A stretch of 64,000 nt of DNA from Phaeoceros laevis (GCA_049999765.1 JBNGIQ010007860.1:24915-88914); one strand, 5' to 3'. Shown: positions 20,927 to 33,000, counted from the first letter of the stretch. A program made the numbers and translations. The notes: generated from the sequence alone by a model not told the origin.

Positions 20927-21770
20927 GTAGTTTTGTGTGTTGCTGGCAGTAGAGCAAGAGGACAGTGTTGGTCAGGAACGTTGCCAGAAGGAAGAGTGAT
21001 TTTTGAGCATGCTATGAAGTTTTGCGACTGAGGGTAGACCTAGGAAAGGCTGGTGTTGGCCATTTAGTACTATTGTGCATTGCAGCTGCCATGTAATCGA
21101 TGGTTGCTGCAGCAGCAGACAGCTTGTGTAGGATTATCACATTGACATATCTTCCTGTATGAACTTAATTTCGTTGAGAGGTTTGGGGAAGTGTTCTAAG
21201 TGACATTCGCCAAACTGCCAAGCCAAATGCAGCCCATCTTACGTAGTAAAGAGGGTAAAATGGCTACTTCGCAGCAGAAAGGTTGGAATCCTGAGCAACA
21301 GGAAGTTCAACTGGCTGTATAACAGTTGTTTTCCAAGTTCAAACAAAACTGGCATGAAGGAAAAACATACAATTCATACCGAAATGCGGTGGAACGTTGG
21401 CACTGAAAGAAAGATTGCAAACAACAAGCTAACATGTGCAACCAACAATTCATCGCATGAGCAAATAGCAGGGAAAAAAATCAAAGTACTTGCTCTGCAA
21501 TTCTCCTTCAGTTGCTACTAGCTAACAAGTCAACTTGTAGTCCACATTGTAAAGCCTTCAAGCATGTCAGAAATTTTGCTTCAAATCTGAAAAAATCGCT
21601 TGCGGCACAAACCAAGATGTAGCCAAAGTGTAACGAACTTGTAACGATTTTGATCGAGCCAATGTTCTTTTGGCCTCCAAGAAGTCCACCAAGGCACCAT
21701 GCATGAAGTCTTCTTCTGCTTATACATTAGAAGTGAATTCCAGCGTCATGCGAACAAAAACAGGGACGCT
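20927..21770. other. Intergenic, no gene seen
   Basis: This is the 3' flank of the hydrolase gene followed by A-rich sequence. No repeat or coding signal is recognisable before the MSL segment starts at 21771. Confidence 0.5.
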
Positions 21771-22160
21771 GACCTGACCCATTTTTCCAAATGTGGTTTT
21801 GGCTTTGTTTGTAGGCACATCAAGAACACTCCTCACCACTGGCAAGAAAAGCATTGCCTGTTCGTCAAGGACTTCGTGGAAATGAAGAAAACGGACGTGG
21901 TGCTAGGCCTATGGCACACAATGAACCATCAAGATGCCGGGGAGAGATGGATGCGCAGATCTGAGATACTGCTCCAGCTGAGGGAAATTCTTCAGGAGCT
22001 TGAAATCGAGCACCGCCTTCTTCCTCAAGAGCTGCAACTGACTACAAACTTTCTCCAGCAGGTGAAAGGTACTTGCCAGACAGCAGACCCATTGCCAGAG
22101 GACTACATGCCAGCAAACTCACTCTGCAAACAGATGATTGTCGGTTTAAGTGCATGCTAG
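21771..22160 (+). pseudogene. MSL terminal exon, copy C, with full C-terminus
   Basis: The intron end is followed from 21815 by the terminal exon, which continues past the point where copies A and B break. It reads GLWHTMNHQDAGERWMRRSE, ILLQLREILQELEIEH and RLLPQELQLT and then a tail to the stop at 22160. This is what the MSL gene at 6240-9285 lacks. Nothing upstream of the intron end belongs to a channel gene. It is either the displaced true end of that gene or a separate duplicate. Confidence 0.88.
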
Positions 22161-22393
22161 GAAGCTCTAAGAAGATTTCTACCTTGCCGTGCAATGATTT
22201 GTCACGTATATTGCATACCTCTCGTAGTGGCAGCATTCAGCTAATTTCATGTCAAACGTGCAGCAAAGCAGGTTGTAAGAATTCTGTTTCCAACCGACTC
22301 TGTCATTTCCGCTAAGACTGTCAAACAACGGAAAACAAGCAATAAGCAATCGCAGCCCCCTCTGGAGATCAAAATTGTTTGCAATGAATGCTA

Positions 22394-23044
22394 TCAAAAT
22401 TTCACAAGCATCGGGGAGTTGATGTCATCTGCCACATAGTATACTTTGTGGAGTGCGCTGCCTCCTCCCCAACACTTCACAACATAAGCCAAAGTTTTCT
22501 TATCTACCTCATTCTGTAAAACATCTATGAACTTAGCATTTCCAGTGCAGAAGATCTGCCTGGCCCGGAGTGCAGACATCAGAAAACCATGTGCTTTAAA
22601 GAAAGCTGACATGCTGTTGTCATCGGCAGGGGCTACTAAATTCATATCGGCTGCAACACTCAACATCTGCTCAACATCTAGGAAGCAACCCTTGTCAACA
22701 TCTGCTCAACATCTAGGAAGCAACCCTTGTCAGGCTGCCACAATTGCCATCCTTCTTTGGTCCAAGAACTATCCAACTGAAACAAAGCTCTAATCTCCAA
22801 GTTTTCTTTCACCCAATTTGCTAGCTGTGAGCCCGCAGACGCACTGTGTAGCTTCATGGTAGCACTCTCATCACAAATGTAAATGGTTGTGTTTCTGCCA
22901 TCCTTATCTGCCATCTTTAGACCTAGAAGAAGATGCTGCAGAACTCAACGCTACAATCTCTCGTGTCAAGAGCTCCCTTTCAGCCTCATTCAGAAGTGGG
23001 GGATAACTCTTGGCCTTGGGAAGCCATGATCCTCCAACATCCAT
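22394..23044 (-). pseudogene. Unknown gene, disrupted by a 35-bp tandem duplication
   Basis: I do not recognise this protein. It opens with MDVGGSWLPKAKSYPPLLNE and NEAERELLTREIVALSS. A frame change near 22917 leads into MADKDGRNTTIYICDESATM, then SQLANWVKENLEIRALFQLD, WQPDKGCFLDVEQML and, after the duplication, ADMNLVAPADDNSMSAFFKA and FIDVLQNEVDKKTLAYVVK to a stop at 22394. An exact 35-bp duplication (22661-22730) breaks the frame; without it DVEQML would run straight into SVAAD. About 215 residues in all, soluble, with no signal peptide. The left-end shift could be an unnoticed intron. Confidence 0.5.
22661..22730. repeat. 35-bp exact tandem duplication in coding frame
   Basis: Units 22661-22695 and 22696-22730 are identical. 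Thirty-five is not a multiple of three, so the duplication frameshifts the gene it sits in. Confidence 0.95.
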
Positions 23045-23289
23045 CTGCCAAAAGAGCTCAAAAAGTTAGGATTTAAGCGGGAAATGAACAAAAGCTCAAC
23101 TAGCTACCACAGAATGAACAAGAACCACCTTTCAGATCGTTTCTATCAAAATCTGAAGCCCAGGTCACTAGGTGTAACAATATCATGTGCCGGGAAGTAG
23201 CGTTTTGAGAGAGCTTGTCCCAGGCAAGACTATATTGAAGCTGAACGGGGACCTAGTAGGAGCAGGGTTTGCACATGTGCATGGTGTAG

Positions 23290-23693
23290 TCCTGAGTCCT
23301 GCGTCTCTGTTCATACGGTTCTGGATTCCCTCGCACTCGGATCGGGCTGTTCCTGATTCAGTCCTTCAGGGCAAAGACACGCCTGCTAAAGGAGCGCGAA
23401 CTGTGATTTTGCTCCGCGGTACAGCTTTGCATTAGGATGACCGCCGTTATGTCGCACCCCATAAACACATGCATACAAACATCCATATGGAACCACAACG
23501 TGAAGTGGCAGGAGGAAATTACGCAACAGAAATTGACAGTCCACCACGAATTGCACGAAAGGTCTGTACAGATGTGGTTTTATATTAAATATTAAAATTG
23601 TAGTTCCCAGTCTCAAGAGGGCTCTTGGTCTAGTGGCATGATACTCGCTCAATAGATAGCAAGTGGTCGCGAGTTCGATTCTCGCAGAGCCCC
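23290..23693 (+). repeat. Dispersed repeat copy 1, with tRNA-like 3' end
   Basis: Shared blocks with 23925-24290 are GCGTCTCTGTTCAT.CGGTTC, CCTCGCACTCGGAT, GGGCAAAGAC, GTGATTTTGCTCCGCG and CAACGTGAAGT.GCAGGAG, followed by a tRNA-like end. The two copies sit in direct orientation about 600 bp apart. Confidence 0.82.
23619..23693 (+). tRNA. tRNA-Pro-like sequence, probably a pseudogene
   Basis: The acceptor arms pair perfectly (GGGCTCT with AGAGCCC). The D arm with A box is TGGTCTAGTGGCATG. The T arm with B box is perfect (GCGAG TTCGATT CTCGC). The D-arm wording is that of plant tRNA-Pro. The anticodon arm is abnormal: CTCGC and GCAAG pair with one mismatch and enclose 10 bases instead of 7, so no anticodon can be assigned. 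Confidence 0.55.
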
Positions 23694-23919
23694 TACCTCC
23701 ATTTCTTTATGTGCTTTTGATTTTTGGATGGTGTTTTTCCCCCGAGCCCTAATAAGGATCGGAGGAGCGTGTTTCGTAGCCACACAAAGCTCATGTTGTG
23801 GAAAACCTCTTTCACGCCATCGATGAATGCTCTGCGAATGGCGATCTTCCGCCTCAGCTTCGCAGAAGAAAGGGCTGAGGCTCCCCTTTGGACTTCGAAA
23901 CTAGACTACTATACAAGCG

Positions 23920-24290
23920 GCGTCTCTGTTCATGCGGTTCTCGATCCCCTCGCACTCGGATTCTGCTGTTCCTGGTGCAGTTCTCCAGGCGCTCACGGGG
24001 CAAAGACTCAACGTGTGATTATGCTCCGCGTTACAGCTTTGCATTAGGATTTAGGAAGAAGTTGCGAACAACGTGAAGTTGCAGGAGAAACAACCTACGC
24101 AATCAGAAAGTGACAGGCGACAGGCCCCCACGAATCTTGTTTAATTATGGATTTAAACTTTAGTTATCTCTAAAGCAGGCGAGGGATTTTGGTCTAGTGG
24201 CATCATACTCGTTTAATGAAATGCACTCGGCGAGTGATCGCGAGTTCGATATCCCGCGAGTGGTCGCGAGTTCGATTCTCGCAGAGCCCC
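23920..24290 (+). repeat. Dispersed repeat copy 2, with decayed tRNA-like 3' end
   Basis: It is homologous to 23290-23693, and its middle part matches 16016-16195. The tRNA-like end (24183-24290) keeps GGTCTAGTGGCAT and the T arm, but has a 26-bp duplication that doubles the T arm (GCGAGTTCGAT at about 24239 and 24265) and has lost acceptor pairing. Confidence 0.82.
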
Positions 24291-24482
24291 TGCTACTCCG
24301 TGGTTGTCTCCCTTTGCAAAGATTCAGATTATTTGAGGAAGTTCCGTAGTTATATCGATTTGCCTCAGACCATGGGCGGCCGGAACGTACGGAATCGCAC
24401 ACAGTTACTCTAGATTCGGAACATCGATTACAAGGAAGCGTAAAGAAAGGTGCCCACAGGGACGGGCAAGAAATTCAACATT

Positions 24483-24586
24483 ATTGAGTTAGATGAGCAC
24501 CGAGCCCACGGCCATGTGTCGCGACAAGTNNNNNNNNNNATTGAGTTAGATGAGCACCGAGCCCACGGCCATGTGTCGCGACAAGT
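24483..24586. other. 10-N gap between exact 47-bp duplicates
   Basis: 24483-24529 and 24540-24586 are identical 47-mers on either side of ten N. This is most simply two contig ends that overlap and were not merged. No gene is visible from 24300 to 24714. Confidence 0.93.
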
Positions 24587-24714
24587 TACGATCACAACTA
24601 ACCGCACAAGTCCAGAGTCCATCTCAAAAGAATGATTGTTAATAGGGGGTCAATTTGGTGGAGAACAAAACCACCATGGTCAGCATGACACCTGCAGTGC
24701 CTCTACCGGACCTC

Positions 24715-26157
24715 TCAGTAACCGCAGCCCTTACCATCCCGCCATTTCAGATACAGAAGCCCTGTCTGGTAGTGAGTGAAGGCACCAGCAACGACCAGCA
24801 CATGGAAAATTTGGTGGCTGTGGCCGGCAAGATCAAACAGACCAGGTTTCCACCGCTCCGGGATCCTGGCTGCGTACAGCAGAGCTCCAAGCCCATACAG
24901 AAGTCCCATAAGAGCCTCATATGCTGTGGTGGTCATTGCAGCGGGATCTCCAGGATACAGCAGAAGCTTGTGGACACAAGGAATCACTCCTGATATGCCC
25001 ATTCCAAAGAACAAGCTAGCTCTGAAGTGGCGAAACTGAGGAGTCTGGAAAGCTGGAATCAGTGACACTGCCATGGTTACAACGCCAAGCAGAGTTATAG
25101 CGCTCAGATAGATAACTTGCAAGTGTGGATTGCACATGAAGCCATAGTAAACAGGCGGGAAGAAGGAGGCCGCAATCAACGATGAAATGCCTGCATAGTC
25201 AAGCCGCACCATGAAAGATGCCAACCGTGCAGAGTGACAAGATAGGAGATGAAAAACAGCACTGGACAGGAGGCAGAACATGGCTCCTCCAAGGAAGACA
25301 TAAAAAGGCCAACGTGCTGTAGGCTGGGCTAGGTAGGGAACCACCATATTAGCCACCTCGTCCCTCATAGTTGTCTGACATACACAGAGACAGTAAACCC
25401 CTCGGTCAGTGACTCACCCCAATTCAAATTCTGTCGAACACAGCGAGAAAAGCAAACCTAGGTAGGGACTCTAGGTATGTCAGATGCGGGGTTCGACCCT
25501 TACCAGCACACACTGGGATGTACGGTTGGATGACAACATGCCATCAGGAAGGCAACTTGTGAACATTTCTGGGAAGTGCAATCCATGTGAAAAAGAGGAC
25601 AAAGAATGTAGGCTCGTGGCCACCGTAGGCACCTTCTTTACCGTGTAGATGGTAAGAAACAAGAATAATAAAAATCCAATCAGATGCCTGCAAGAGTTCA
25701 CACACAAGGATCAGGGGATCGTACGACAGGGAACTTGGCATAGGACATGAACCACAGCAAGGCGAAGTAGATCCACTCACGTCCAGATATTGATGGTCTC
25801 ATTGTGCAGAGTAAAAACGCTGAGGAGAGTCTGCTTGATAGGCCAATCTGCTCTGTAGTGCTTCAGAATGTAGTCGTTGTCCCTCAAGTAGTCCGGCAAT
25901 GCGTGAAATTCTACCAGATGATAGTGCTTCTTCACCTTCTTCCACAAATTCCGTGCCCTTCCATTCAATTCCGCACCGGCAGCGTGCACCTCTCCAGCCA
26001 GAGGCTGCTGCACGCCGTCCATATATCTCAGCGTCCGCAAGGGGTTGGACGCCAGACTCGCCAAACCATACGCTCTTCTGCTCACACCAGCACCAGCGAT
26101 AGCACCAGCAATAGCACCACCACGACCTCCACCTCCACCTGCTGATTTCAAATGCAA
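24715..26157 (-). CDS. Heptahelical protein (HHP, PAQR/adiponectin-receptor family)
   Basis: This is an integral membrane protein of the PAQR family; plant HHPs are linked to ABA, sugar and osmotic responses. Exons 26157-25781, 25687-25504 and 25374-24715 join in phase to 406 aa. A soluble N-terminus of about 120 residues contains YHLVEFHALPDYLRDNDYIL, then RADWPIKQTLLSVFTLHNET and NIWTHLIGFLLFLFL (first helix). PAQR motifs follow: SSAVFHLLSCHSARL (the Ser-x3-His motif), LDYAGISSLI, and SHQIFHVLVVAGA near the C-terminus (His-x3-His). These residues form the metal site of the family. Seven membrane segments are evident. It is divergently placed to TRM5, with 1.36 kb between starts. Confidence 0.92.
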
Positions 26158-27515
26158 GGCACCCTCTCCTTCTCAAGAGTCCCCGCCTAGTCGGTCATAT
26201 AAACGCGCCTTCCTCGGGGTGCACGCCACAGCCACAGTCGTTTGGGCCCCGCAAGCCACCAGCCTTCTTCACCGGCACCGGCACTCCTGTGACAGCACCT
26301 CGCCCTGCCAACCACCCAATTACTGCTGGTGCTTACCGACTTAATAAGCCCTGCTAATGGTTGTTGCCCTAGAACCATACCCTAATAATGTCGGGAACGG
26401 CTAGTGACGAGGCTGGACGATGTGATTGTTCACGGGAATGTGATGCTATAATCACGGCCGGTGCGCATAAATCGTCGCCGTCTGCGACGATGACAACTGT
26501 TGCACCACTGTGTGTTATACCGTACTCGACTTCATCATGATGACCACCGCAACGTCCAGCTAGCATGGCATGCCATGTCACCACATCGGAAGTATCCTCC
26601 ATGTCATTGTTGGCAAGCTGGAGAACGTTAGACTATATCTCTGGGATGTAAGTCCGTGCTTGATTTACGCGGATTGCTAACCGAGCTGCTACATCTTCCC
26701 TGCGTCGTTCCTGAGGCTGGAAATGAATGTACCGTATCTCCTTTTTCTCGCCCTGATCTATGCAGTCTAGGTCATACCTCCAGACGGAGAGGGGATAGAA
26801 GTGAAAACCTTATTGGCTGGGGTGGTGCCCTCCTGTTGCAGGCTTCGTGGGTAGCCCAACCATGGCATTCCATTTCACCAGATTTGGCTGGCAGGTTGTT
26901 GAAAACCCTCCTTAGCCCCCACAGTTGGCATACATGTGACGCAGGCTGATACTAAAAAGCATAGGGAGATCCGACAAGCTTTCCATGGCATCATCGTGGA
27001 CTCCCTTGCCAAAAGCCAAATTTGCTGCACTGGGCCTACCTATGTACTGTTATCTGGCTTTGCAATTGGCTCAGGCATCTTCTGCTTGTATAGATTTATG
27101 ACAGCATGCGCATGCTGTCCATGCTTATTATCATACCGAGACAAAGGGAAGCCCACGGCATTCACCAGTCACCTTTGGTACAGACACTTCTTCGTGGATG
27201 GGGCCATTTCGGTGCATCAGGATTCTGGAAGCTCGCCACATGGACCTCCCTCTGTCAGCAGCTATGAAAACGTCCACCTTTTTGAATCCCCGATTCCCCG
27301 AGCGGAAAGCTGCAGTTTTGCCTTTCCTAGATACGACGGCTTTTTAGACAATGGACTCGAGGGTTTGTTTCCAGGGGTTTTGGCAGGCTGGGGTTGGAAT
27401 TACGCATCAGCATCCGACGACCACGAGTCCCAGGTGGTGGAGGGCATGGCCGGCAGGAAGAGGACGAAGCTTTCTGCACCTCCGGACCAGCTACTTGCGT
27501 CATCAGGCAGAAATC
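26158..27515. other. Intergenic between divergent HHP and TRM5
   Basis: No gene is recognised. An open plus frame starting at 26936 overlaps the TRM5 start but has no recognisable domain. A minus-strand fragment near 26500 (EYGITHSGATVVIVADGDD) looks faintly enzyme-like and is unassigned. Promoters for both genes should lie here. Confidence 0.45.
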
Positions 27516-30059
27516 ATGCCCCCACTGTTCCTTGTTTCCTTGCCGTATTGTGCTTTCCCGCGGTCAGTGACTGGCCTGCTGTTGTCCACAGCTCCCAGAG
27601 CGTATGGGAGTGTTCCGTGCTTCTCCGCAGTTGCGTGTGAGAGCAGAGGCACTGCCAGTTCTGTGCCTGAAACCTCCGGGCCGACACTAGCACGGGGTCG
27701 AATTGAAGACGTTTCTCGTAGGAAAGCATCGTCTGCAGAAGATGTGGATGTATCACAAGAGGGGAGCAAAGGAGCTGGGGCTGAGACCGAGTTGGACCGG
27801 GATATGTTCACCAGGCTGTACCACGTTGCTGGAATCAGGATACCAGCTGCCGAAAGCGGAATTCTGATGAAGACTCTTAGCAGGCACCTCTTGCACTGGC
27901 CACGCATCCAGAATGTGGTGAGAGTTCCTGGCGATTCTCTGTCAAATGATGAAGCTGGTGGCGTGGGAGTGAGCAATGCTCATGAAGGAGTAGCGTCCAG
28001 GCGAAGAAATGCTGTATCTTTTAGGGTTGTTGATGCTAAGGCGGAGGAGTCTGTCGTGGGAACAAGGTTACTGTTGCTGGACGAGAAGTACGCAAAGAGA
28101 GAAGCATCTGAGCTACCTCCAGCTGTGCAGGTCGTCTTCCATGTGCATTCTGTCATGATCTGATGAACGTGGTGTGTAGTATCTCCTCCCTTGTTGTTGT
28201 GGTGCACAATTCCAGGCACTTGGCAGATCGATGTAGTAGGTATTTATGTGCGGACAGCTTATGCGCTGCAATATTGACAAGAACTCTCGACAATGCATGC
28301 AGGACTTGATTGCTGAGAGTGAAGACCAACATAAAAGGCCACGTGGACATCTGGTGCAATGTGAGCTTATTGTATCTTATACATACTGGGGAGCTCATGA
28401 GGTAGTCGATGTCGAAAGTGTTCCTGCCAACGATTTTATGTGCTGCCTTGGTTCTTGTCTTGTCTCACATCACGTTGCTTGGATTTGAGGATCTCAGGTT
28501 TTGCAAGAATTGCTTCCACCCAGCGTTCTGGTGCCCTCAGCATTTGAAACTGTGGGCCACATTGCACATCTGAATCTTCGGGAGGAGCATCTTCCGTATA
28601 GACATGCTATTGCGCAGGTGCACCATGTCATTTGCTTTGCGTATTTTTGCATGAACTTGAACTGTGTCTGTCCATTTGAGTTGAGAGTGTGGGCAGGGGG
28701 GTCTTGAGAGGATAGCAGCTCATTCTTCCTGTATGTTTGCCAGGTGATCCTTGATAAAAACAGCCCCAAGATAAAGTCGGTTGTGAACAAGCTGAGTGCT
28801 ATCCACAATACTTTTCGCACTATGGAGCTTGAAGTGCTTGCCGGGAATACCTCACTCCTCACGACCACTATTGAACATGGGATGGTGTACGAGATAGATT
28901 TGGGCTTAGTGTGAGTAAATACTACTGCTGCTGTGTGATGTTTTCTGAGAGTACCCTGTAGGTCTAGTAACGTTCAGCCTCCTCGGTGTTGATTCGCAGT
29001 CAAATCCTGGTGTGTGAAGGTACTGGAATTCAAGATTAGCAACAGAGCGGCAGCGCCTGATTCAACAGTTTGGAAGTGCAGATGTCGTGTGTGCGTGCTT
29101 TCCTCTGATCGCTATCTTTGTGCATTGCTAGAAGAAGTTGACTGTAAAGAACAGGTATTATTTGTTTCTCACCCGCTTTTTTCGTTATACAGGTGATGTC
29201 TTTGCAGGTGTGGGACCCATCGCAGTTACTGCGGCAAAAAAAGTGAAGAGGGTTTTGGCGAATGATCTGAACCCTCATGCTGTGACCTACCTAGCCAAAA
29301 ATGCTGCTCGGAATCGGGTAGCAGAAAAAGTGGAGGTAACATCGTCCCGAGTTACCAACTACGGCTTTGTGTTTTGAGAGGTTTATTCAATATGCTTCTG
29401 GTGAAGTACGCATCATGTATATAACCTCTGTCTTTGCGTGATGCGCTTTCAGGTGTTTAACCTGGATGGTCGAGATTTCATAAGAAAAGTGCTTGGACTC
29501 GAGGAAGCAAACTCGGTCACGCAATTTGTAATGAATCTTCCAGCGGATGCAGCAGAGTTTCTCGGTACCCTTCCTAGGACCCTTGTGAATTTCTGTCTAG
29601 CGGGAGTTGTTTACTGCAGTTTAGGAGGATGGGACGGCATTTCCTCCCGTTTTGAGCATTTTTGCTTCGAGCACATGCCGCGGCTGATGTATCTGTGCCC
29701 TTTGAATTTGCAGACGCTTTCAAAGGTGCAGTAAAGAAGGAAAATCAAATACCAGCGTCACTACTGCCCATGATCCACGTCTACGGGTTTTCCAACTCCG
29801 CAGACCCTGAAGAAGAATTCATCCAGGTGGTTCACTTTACGTGTGCTTTCCCCAAGTCATTTTGGTTGGTACCACTTGTGTGCCTTGGGGGGCATTCATG
29901 GAGCACTCAATCATTCGCTTTGCTGTGCAGCGAGTGGTGAAGATCTTAGGAGAGGCTCCTGGACGGATGGATACTCATCGAGTGCGGTTGGTTTCGCCGG
30001 GAAAGTGGATGTTGTGCCTGTCTTTCCAGCTGCCACAGAAGTTCGCGCAGGAGGCGTAG
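27516..30059 (+). CDS. TRM5: tRNA (guanine37-N1)-methyltransferase, TRM5 type
   Basis: It methylates G37 beside the anticodon with AdoMet. Eight exons close in phase: 27516-28130, 28498-28617, 28744-28910, 29020-29090, 29193-29335, 29453-29564, 29714-29826 and 29931-30059 (489 aa). The first 45 residues are rich in Ser/Ala/Arg with no early acid ([18 protein letters not shown]), which suggests organelle targeting; TRM5 is often dual targeted. Then come [14 protein letters not shown] and [18 protein letters not shown]. The catalytic region has [69 protein letters not shown] (AdoMet site), [20 protein letters not shown] and [17 protein letters not shown]. The donor at 28131 (GTCGTC) is weak, so the exon 1 end is the least certain border. 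Confidence 0.94.
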
Positions 30060-33000
30060 CTGGGTATATGTATGTTACTTGGAGTTGTGGAGTGTGTACC
30101 TAGTCGCCCAAAAGCAACTATGCCGTGTTCTCGACTCTCTGAGCATGGGTTGCTTCAAATGTTGAGCAACCAGCACTCCCTGCCTCACCATCCACGTGGA
30201 CTCGCTCGAGTGCTTCCAGGAGGCATACATACCTACCAGACTGGATATCTAGAGGAAGAGATAGTCGGCCAACAACGCGGTTCGCTCTGGCCAGCATCGT
30301 CGTCCACAGTTTTCGTGTGCGCTCTCTTGTGCTGAAGTGCCCTCTCACCAGCAACAAGGACGGCCAGCGGTGGGGGCAGTTGTCACTGTACGTGAAGCAA
30401 CCTTTACGAGGCAACTTCCTAATCAGACCCATATTTGGATTTCCAGTCATTTTCACGGCCTTTGCAATGTGATGGATCTGAACTTTTTTGGAAAGACATG
30501 TTGATTCTTAGCATTGGGTCACATCCCATTGGGTCATATCCCATGCTTTGACCCAATGCTGTCCACCATTTTTTGCAATGTACTTAGTCTTCCACAAGCA
30601 TTTGCAAGTAGTTAGATGAAACCACCACAGGCTCCAACTGATTTTGAGACTCCGTGAATGATGAGAGTCTAGATTAGGAGACTTGTCAGTAGTCTAGAGT
30701 CTGGACTAGCTATTCCCACCTAATTCTGTGGAAAGCACAGAGTGGGTGACCTTAGCTGAATCCGAAAGGGCGGATGGACGAGACGTGGCAACAGGCAGAG
30801 AAATAGTGAGAGGCGTGACATGCAGTCATCTGGTGTGTCTGGGTGTGGTGAGATGTACATTCATCGCCACATTCATCAGTATTCTAGTATACTGTACTGA
30901 CAGTGTACAGAGCTGGTGTACTGGTACTGTAACAGAGCTGCTGCAGGGGAAGTGCAAGCCAGCAGGGCGCGACAAAGGCGGAGCGGCAGCCAATGGCAGG
31001 GCCCCAGCGCGCAATTCCCCCAGGAGGTAATCATCATCATCATCGCAGTGCAGTGGTACTCTTGAGAGTGAAACAGTTGAGCAGGTCTGCTGGCAGCCCG
31101 ACAACGACCGGCTTGCAGTGCCAGCCAAGCCGCTCCTCGCCTCTCGTCTACTACCGAACCCTTCGCCGTGACTTGTGGTGGTGGAAAAGGAACTTTCCCA
31201 AGTGGCAGTGGCAGCAGCAGCAGCCATTATTTAGGCTGCCTCGTTTTGTGTGCAGATATGGAACCCGGTGGCGGCGAAGGAATATGCATGAGCGCCACCC
31301 AATTCCGGGGGCAGGGCAGGGGAGGGGAGGGAGCCGAACTTCCCAGAAAAAGGAATCCCCATTATGACTGGGAGAAAGTGAATCTAATTCTGCGTCTTCT
31401 GTCTAATTTAAGTGCCCCGCCGGCTCTGATACTGGCTGCTGCCAACAGCAGGCCAGCCTCCAGAGCGAATCATCAGGTGGTTTCATCGAGACGCTTCTTC
31501 GGAAAATCCGAATCCTCATAAGTGCCATGGCTGGTGCTGTAATGAGGCCTAGGAAAACCGCACCTGCTGAGCCAGCAAAGCCTGAATGGAATTGGAGCCG
31601 GAGAATCTAGTAATATAAAATCTCGTGGCTGCCTGCTCTGCTTGGATAGAGTCCGATAGACTAGTGTACATGTGTAGAGATAGTGTTATATGTTTGACAC
31701 CCCGGTGCTAGGGAAGGACACAACGGATAGGATAAGCTCCAATGAGGCAACCAGTCCTCGGAGGGAGGCGTGGAGGTGGTCAGGGGCGGAGATGAGATTG
31801 TGCAGGGAAGCTAGCGCTAGGGTCGGCTCTGACTTTGTGGGCAGAGCGGGGCCCCAGCACAGCGAGCCTTCCCACATTTGTACCAGAAGACTACTAGTGC
31901 GGCGCATTCTTCCACATCCCCAGTCACATGGGATTGGGGTAGCGGAGCATGTGCAAAGGAAAGGCCCATATGGAGCAGGAGGAGGCCAATGGCCACCCAG
32001 CAGTGCCACCACTGTGTTGTTGGAAGGAAGCTCTGCACGCTTTAGATCTTGCCCCTTTATATCTCGATTATTGAACCCATAGACGATCCATGTTGATTTT
32101 TCAGATTTTTTGGAGACGAGAATGTTGGCAACGGAGCATCTACCGAGTCTATGCAACAAAAATCCCAAAAGTCTCAAACATATATACCAACCTTTCCGTT
32201 GTCCGGCTTCAAATGCAAGATATTCAGAGGAAAGTGTAACTCACTCACTACTACAAGTGTATGTGAATTCGTTCGTAGACACAATCTACATAGTTAAATT
32301 TGTTAGTAGCTGGTGCTAGCTGGTGGTGCAGCCAAAATGAAACAAGAATGCAGCTGCTGCTGGTGGGTGATGAGCATCATGGAGCTGCCTACTGCAAGTA
32401 CTCAAAAGCAGATCCACAATCAAGAGCGATAAGTAGGGGCATGATTGCTAATTAGATCTGGAACAAGATGGTGTCAAAGCTCTGGGGTCGTACTAAACAC
32501 AAACAAAACAAGGGTAGGTAAATAAATATAAGAAAATAAGCCGGCAAATGTGGCAAGCAAACTCGTAAGACTGCCACCGACCAAATTCGTGCTGCGAGAG
32601 TACTGGTGGAAAGCAGAAAAGCGAACATGCAAGCATGCAAGTGCGAGTGGCGCCCCTCCCGCCCGCCCGCCCGCCCGCCCGGCCCGCCCCGCCCGTAAGA
32701 ATTAAAGGCGAGAAGCCAATAATGGGCTGGAAGGTGCGGTACCACGGTGCATCATGCCTGGTTGCACTTGCTCCGACTTCTGGGGAGCCTGCTTCTCGCA
32801 TGTGTCTGTGTGGCAAGTAAACTCCTCTCCTTTATGTATCCTATATCATTGACTGTCAGGCGGGACCGGCACATGAAGAGTCGCTTCCGCGATGATTGAC
32901 GACGCGGCCTGATCCGGGCTGGAAGTAGCCATTCCATGCTACTCTCAAGAGTACTAACTGCCGCTTGCTTTGCATGTGACGACGCCAGTAGACGAGGCAG

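Noticed and set aside
26369-26602. Minus-strand text faintly like an AMP-binding enzyme (HSGATVVIVADGDD)
   Set aside because: Too short, with no flanking motifs; similarity may be chance.
27503-27976. 157-codon minus ORF over TRM5 exon 1
   Set aside because: Opposite strand of a conserved exon; no recognisable protein.
31686-32177. 163-codon minus ORF and overlapping 130-codon plus ORF
   Set aside because: Neither has recognisable domains; both are compatible with chance in GC-balanced DNA.
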